From: Thermomucor indicae-seudaticae | Taxonomy: Eukaryota > Mucoromycota > Mucoromycetes > Mucorales > Lichtheimiaceae | NCBI GenBank assembly: GCA_000787465.1 | Contig: JSYX01000147.1 | Coordinates: 1 to 52,545, forward strand | Direction of reading: 5' to 3' | DNA: 52,545 bases | Part shown: positions 48,682 to 52,545 of the stretch, in pieces | How positions within the stretch are numbered: position 1 is the stretch's first letter | Layout of the letters: each line of letters begins with the position of its first letter | Translations under genes and position numbers: made by a program | Notes under the pieces: generated by a model | Database searches by the model: none | What the model was told of the DNA's origin: nothing | What the model saw: the letters and a program-made list of their open reading frames with translations, nothing else

Positions 48682-50933
48682 TTATGCTTGTTGCTTGGAT
48701 TCTCGGAGGCCCATGGTGTAGAGGAACTTTACGGTGTTTTCGTACTCTTGCTTTTGACGAGCCTTGTCCCACTTGAGTTCTTCAGCCATGATCTCAATGA
48801 CTCTGGGTAAGGCTTGCAGGGCGGCTTCGGCATTGAGGAATGCCAAACGTGTACGACGAGCAAGGACATCGACAGCTGTGCAAGCGTATTCTTGGCGCAC
48901 CGCATAGCGCACTTCGGCCTCGATATAAGGATAGTTAGGTGAAATGCGCTTGCCGTAGGTAGGCCAGCTCATGTTGGTCGGGTCGTCGATGGAGCTCACA
49001 ATCCAGGCGCGGTCACCGTAGCTGTTAGCCAAGTGCATCGCCACTTCGGTATCCATACCAAACTCTTGAATCAGTCGGATGAACATGGTGTTGCTGTATC
49101 CCTCGCTGCCGAGTAACATGGTCGTCTCGGTCACACAGCCAGACTTGGGCTTCAGGTTAAAGACCTCAATGGCGCGGTCCACAGTCTCCTGAGCCATCGC
49201 ACGATACGTCGTCCATTTACCGCCTGCGATCGTGATCAACTTGTTCTGACTGACGTTGATCATGTGGTTGCGTACCAAGGACTCGGTGTTCTTCGCGTGT
49301 GGATCACGGACCAGAGGTCGGATACCAGACCATGCAGCCAATACATCGCTGCGTCGAACCTTGACATCTTCAGTTCCCCCGCTTTGTCAGTCTTCTTTTT
49401 CGACACGCTTTGCTGCTTGTGACGGATAGCTTACCTTGGCTGAGATAGTGTGAGACTTCGTCCAGGATCCACTTGACTTCATCTTCCTTTGGTAGTGGGT
49501 TCTGGGTGACTTCAGTAGGAGAATCTATACGACAGCTTTGTTATTAGATTTGCTCTTTATGGGTTTTTCCCCAGTCCAGACTTTACCTGTAGTGCCGGCA
49601 ATGGTGCTGCCTTCCCATGGTAAAAAGAAGATGACACGACCATCACTCGTAGCAGGATCCAAAAGACCCATGTTACGCGGACTATAGTAGTTGGGCAGGA
49701 TAATGTGGACACCAGCGGAAGGAGCCACAATCTCTGTATTGTTCTTGTCATCCATCTTGCGGAGACCGTCTGTGAATGGACCTGTGGCATTGATGACACC
49801 CTAGAAAAGAAAACGACATTTGAGCTTCTTTTCTATAACTTGTGCTTTCGTATAAACCTACCTTTGCCTTGACAGCCCATTCCTCACCAGTCAGGACATC
49901 GCGAACAATGGCGCCATTGACAATGCCCTCTTCATTCTTGGTCAGGTTAATGACTTCACAGTGGTTGGCAACAGTTGCGCCGTGATAAGCTGCCGTCAGG
50001 GACAGGGCAACATTCATACGCGCATCATTGTGGTGGCCTAATACGCGATGTTCTCAGCTCATGTTCTCTCTCCCACACACATACTTTTATCCTGGTTACC
50101 ATCATAATAGACAAGCGCACCGACTAGCTTGTCCTTTTTCAACATGGGAAAAGCATCCAAGGCCTTGGAGCGAGTTAAAAAGTAACTGCTTTCCAGGGCT
50201 TCCCGGCCTGCAAACAAATCGTACAACTTGCATCCCACCCAGTAATAAGGAATCTGCCACCACCTACATCATTATTAGTTCAGCCGGATTAAAGAATCAC
50301 ATGTCTGTTTATAACAGAATTCGGGATCCCAATTCGAAACGGAGAACCTACTTGTATACAGGCAACATGATCGGTAGTTGACCAGCCAAATAAGGAGCAA
50401 TGTCCAAAAAGATTTTGCGTTCATGAAGTGCTTCGACGACCAACTTGTACTGTTCATAATCAAGCTCCATGATTGCTTTTTGGAGATACCGTACACCGCC
50501 GTGCACCAACTTTGTTGATCGGGACGAGGTACCTGCAAGCACGTGTCAAAAACGTTTGGACGAGGAAGAAAGAAAAGAACAACAACAACACACCGGAAGC
50601 GAAATCGTCACGTTCGACCAAGGCTACGTTGAGGCCACGCGTCGCTGCGTCCACAGCAGTTCCGGTACCGGTAGCACCTCCACCAACAATCAATAAATCA
50701 AACTCCTTTTCAGTCTTGAGTCGGTTCAGCATTTCTTGACGTGAAGGTGCCTGCCATGGGTTCACCGGTCTTCTTTGTTGTTGGTCGATATTCGCTTCGG
50801 CATAAGCGACTTTGCGCGTCAGGAGACCAAGTGGGTGCTGGTGCTGCTTTTGGTGCTCATACAAGTACACTGCGGAACCTGTAGCAGCCGCGGCGGTCAG
50901 TAGTTTCTGTGAGCGAGATAGGTTTCTCCACAT
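48682..50933 (-). CDS. GUT2: FAD-dependent mitochondrial glycerol-3-phosphate dehydrogenase
   Basis: Inner-membrane enzyme that oxidises glycerol-3-phosphate to dihydroxyacetone phosphate and passes electrons to ubiquinone; part of glycerol use and the G3P shuttle. Seven exons (50933-50594, 50532-50352, 50263-50100, 50037-49862, 49800-49587, 49524-49435, 49367-48682) give about 616 residues. A basic mitochondrial presequence with an Ala-rich hydrophobic stretch (MWRNLSRSQKLLTAAAA) precedes the FAD dinucleotide fold (DLLIVGGGATGTG, near 79-91). Family blocks include STKLVHGGVRYL, GHHNDARMN, GVINATGPF, FLPWEGSTIAGTT, AAWSGIRPLVRDP and IAGGKWTTYRAMAQ. The C-terminal domain shows EVRYAVRQEYACTAVDVLARRTRLAFL. 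No EF hands, unlike animal GPD2. The XPG-type gene starts about 180 bases beyond its 3' end on the same strand. Confidence 0.95.
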
Positions 50934-52545
50934 AAGGGGGTGAACGGAATAAAGAAAAAGAGAAGAAGGTGAGAAGAGGGTTACAAGCTATATCTATAAT
51001 CCGCTGTTTGACGCTTTCCTGCGGAGAGAAAAGCGGAAATTTTCACGGACCTAAAAATCCCGCCCATTTCCACTCATTTCCCAATCTTTGCAGCTTTCAT
51101 TGGTCCCCTTCAACGTGCCTTTTCAGGCTTAGTCACTGCACTCCTGTCGATCGCCCATCGACTTCAGTAGAATTTTTCTGCCAACCCTCCACCCCTTATT
51201 GGTTCAGGCACACATTTCAAGTATAACCCCTTGTTTCAAACACAAGAAAAGCATATCTTTTCTGTAACTTTATTGGTTCCTGTGATCTCATCTACTGCTT
51301 TTTTTCCTACGAATGATTTCCGGTTAAAGAGCACTTGTGCAAGTCCGGTTTGTGCCTACGGTGAGGACAATGGCTACAGAAACGTCCGTGAATTCTGCGT
51401 CATGTTCTGAGATCAGTTTTGCGCTATGAAGTCCTATATCTTGCGCCAATACACCGTAGATTAGCGCATCATCCCATTCACTTGAACGACTCAAAAAAGG
51501 CATATCGGCATATGTGTCAGCATATAATAAAGCGCCTTTGTCATCCTTGGGGAGAAAGTGAGGCATATTCTGCTTTTTTCCTCAGATATCTATGGTGGTT
51601 TCAGAGTCAAATGACAGGGGCAGCAGGGTATATCGACTCTTATTCGAATTCGCAAGCCGAAGGTCCCCTTTTTTTCCTCTTTCGCGAACATTATGCGCTT
51701 GTGCCGTTGTTGCTTGTACAAATCAGCTATACGCGCAATCTTCGTGAACTATACAGTACATCATTTGAGGCATCTGATTCCCGGTTTCCGACTTTGATAC
51801 CGCTGCGGCTAGTGAATCGTGCCGGCGTCTAGTCATGGTGCAGCCGGGCTTAAACCGACAGAATCTTGGCACATTTTGCCACAACATGGCCATTGCCACC
51901 CAGTTCCTTAGTTTGCTGCGGCACGATCTGAACAGTTCTGAATCTCGCTGTACATGTTGCCCGGGAACTATACAAACCAATCATTGAATTATTTTACAGT
52001 TTCTTGCTCGTGACGCTAAGCCCTGTATGAACAAGGTACAATACCGACGGTGCCCTCTCCAAAGCTGTAGATCGTACGGTCGTCCGATCCTTGCACACAG
52101 ACGTGTCCAAGAAGCAGGAAGGTTCAAAGCTTGAAGTATTCAAAGTTGCGTAGTTGTGGCGCTGTTTATCTACGGCCGGGCACTGCTTTGTCTCTGGTGG
52201 TACTGCGCAGGATTGGTCAAAATGTAACCGGTGTAGGGCGCCTTTTTTAGACCTCTGTTTGTCTGCAGCGAACCCCAGTTTTCAACGGATTCTCTTTGAA
52301 GAAGATAAATGGACAACACCGCGATGAAATGTGTGTTCTTTATAGCGCCTGAAACGCGGTCCACCAACAACAGCCAATTTGCAGCTAGTGTTTCGCATGC
52401 GTAGGGTTAGATGACACTACGAACAGATTTTATGCATGGTTGGAATACGGAATGGAAGCAAACGAGGCATGAGGCCTGGAAAGCGGGGCATGTACATCCT
52501 AATCCGCGTTTTTGGAAATACAGGGTTTTTCCGTCTGTTTTGCGC
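50934..52545. other. right edge, no convincing gene
   Basis: The first 300 bases should be the GUT2 promoter. Beyond, short open frames (minus 51566-51324, plus 51419-51832, minus 51980-51723) overlap one another and match nothing I know. A gene entering from the right cannot be excluded. No tRNA or repeat recognised. Confidence 0.4.

Overview
The window is nuclear DNA of a filamentous fungus, most likely a Mucoromycota (Mucorales-type) species. The signs are compact genes with many short GT-AG introns (mostly 50-90 nt), a secreted chitin deacetylase, the wreck of a LINE whose C-terminal zinc-binding part resembles zygomycete LINEs, and a degenerate copy of what looks like a gene family expanded in Mucoromycota/Glomeromycota. 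All family names below come from reading translated motifs; no database search was run. I rebuilt splice models by hand, and every intact multi-exon model closes in frame.

Layout. 0-1 kb: hairpin and LINE remnant. 1.7-5.8 kb, all minus: sphingoid-base kinase, ESCRT-III SNF7, and a small KGG-repeat stress protein. 6.8-10.1 kb: PIG-X-like GPI mannosyltransferase subunit (plus) converging on ESCRT-0 VPS27 (minus). 10.8-18.7 kb, all plus: spliceosomal helicase PRP2, an FG-poor Nup58/Nup49-type nucleoporin, and a secreted agmatinase-like ureohydrolase. 18.9-24.1 kb: prohibitin PHB2 (minus) and the ERAD subunit HRD3/SEL1L (plus). 24.5-27.2 kb, minus: an STK19-type winged-helix protein and a frame-broken pseudogene. 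27.5-30.2 kb: double-bromodomain protein with an array of duplicated mini-exons. 30.2-32.9 kb: gene-poor. 32.9-40.4 kb, minus: the large helicase SEN1/senataxin and a free-standing YVH1/DUSP12 zinc-binding domain. 41.4-46.8 kb, plus: CCR4-NOT subunit NOT2, mitochondrial ribosomal protein mL67/MHR1, a twin Cx9C protein and chitin deacetylase. 46.9-50.9 kb, minus: XPG/FEN1-family nuclease and mitochondrial glycerol-3-phosphate dehydrogenase GUT2. 50.9-52.5 kb: no convincing gene.

The genes are mostly single-copy housekeeping genes (splicing, transcription termination, mRNA decay, nuclear pore, endosomal sorting, ERAD, mitochondria) and do not form one pathway. I see no CRISPR array, defence island or biosynthetic cluster. 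The most interesting items are structural: a run of symmetric phase-1 mini-exons encoding a repeated peptide in the bromodomain gene; a 14-nt exon encoding the core of the SEN1 Walker A loop; three GC-AG introns whose use is forced by reading frame; a YVH1 zinc domain with no phosphatase; and a nucleoporin whose charged linker arose by internal duplication.
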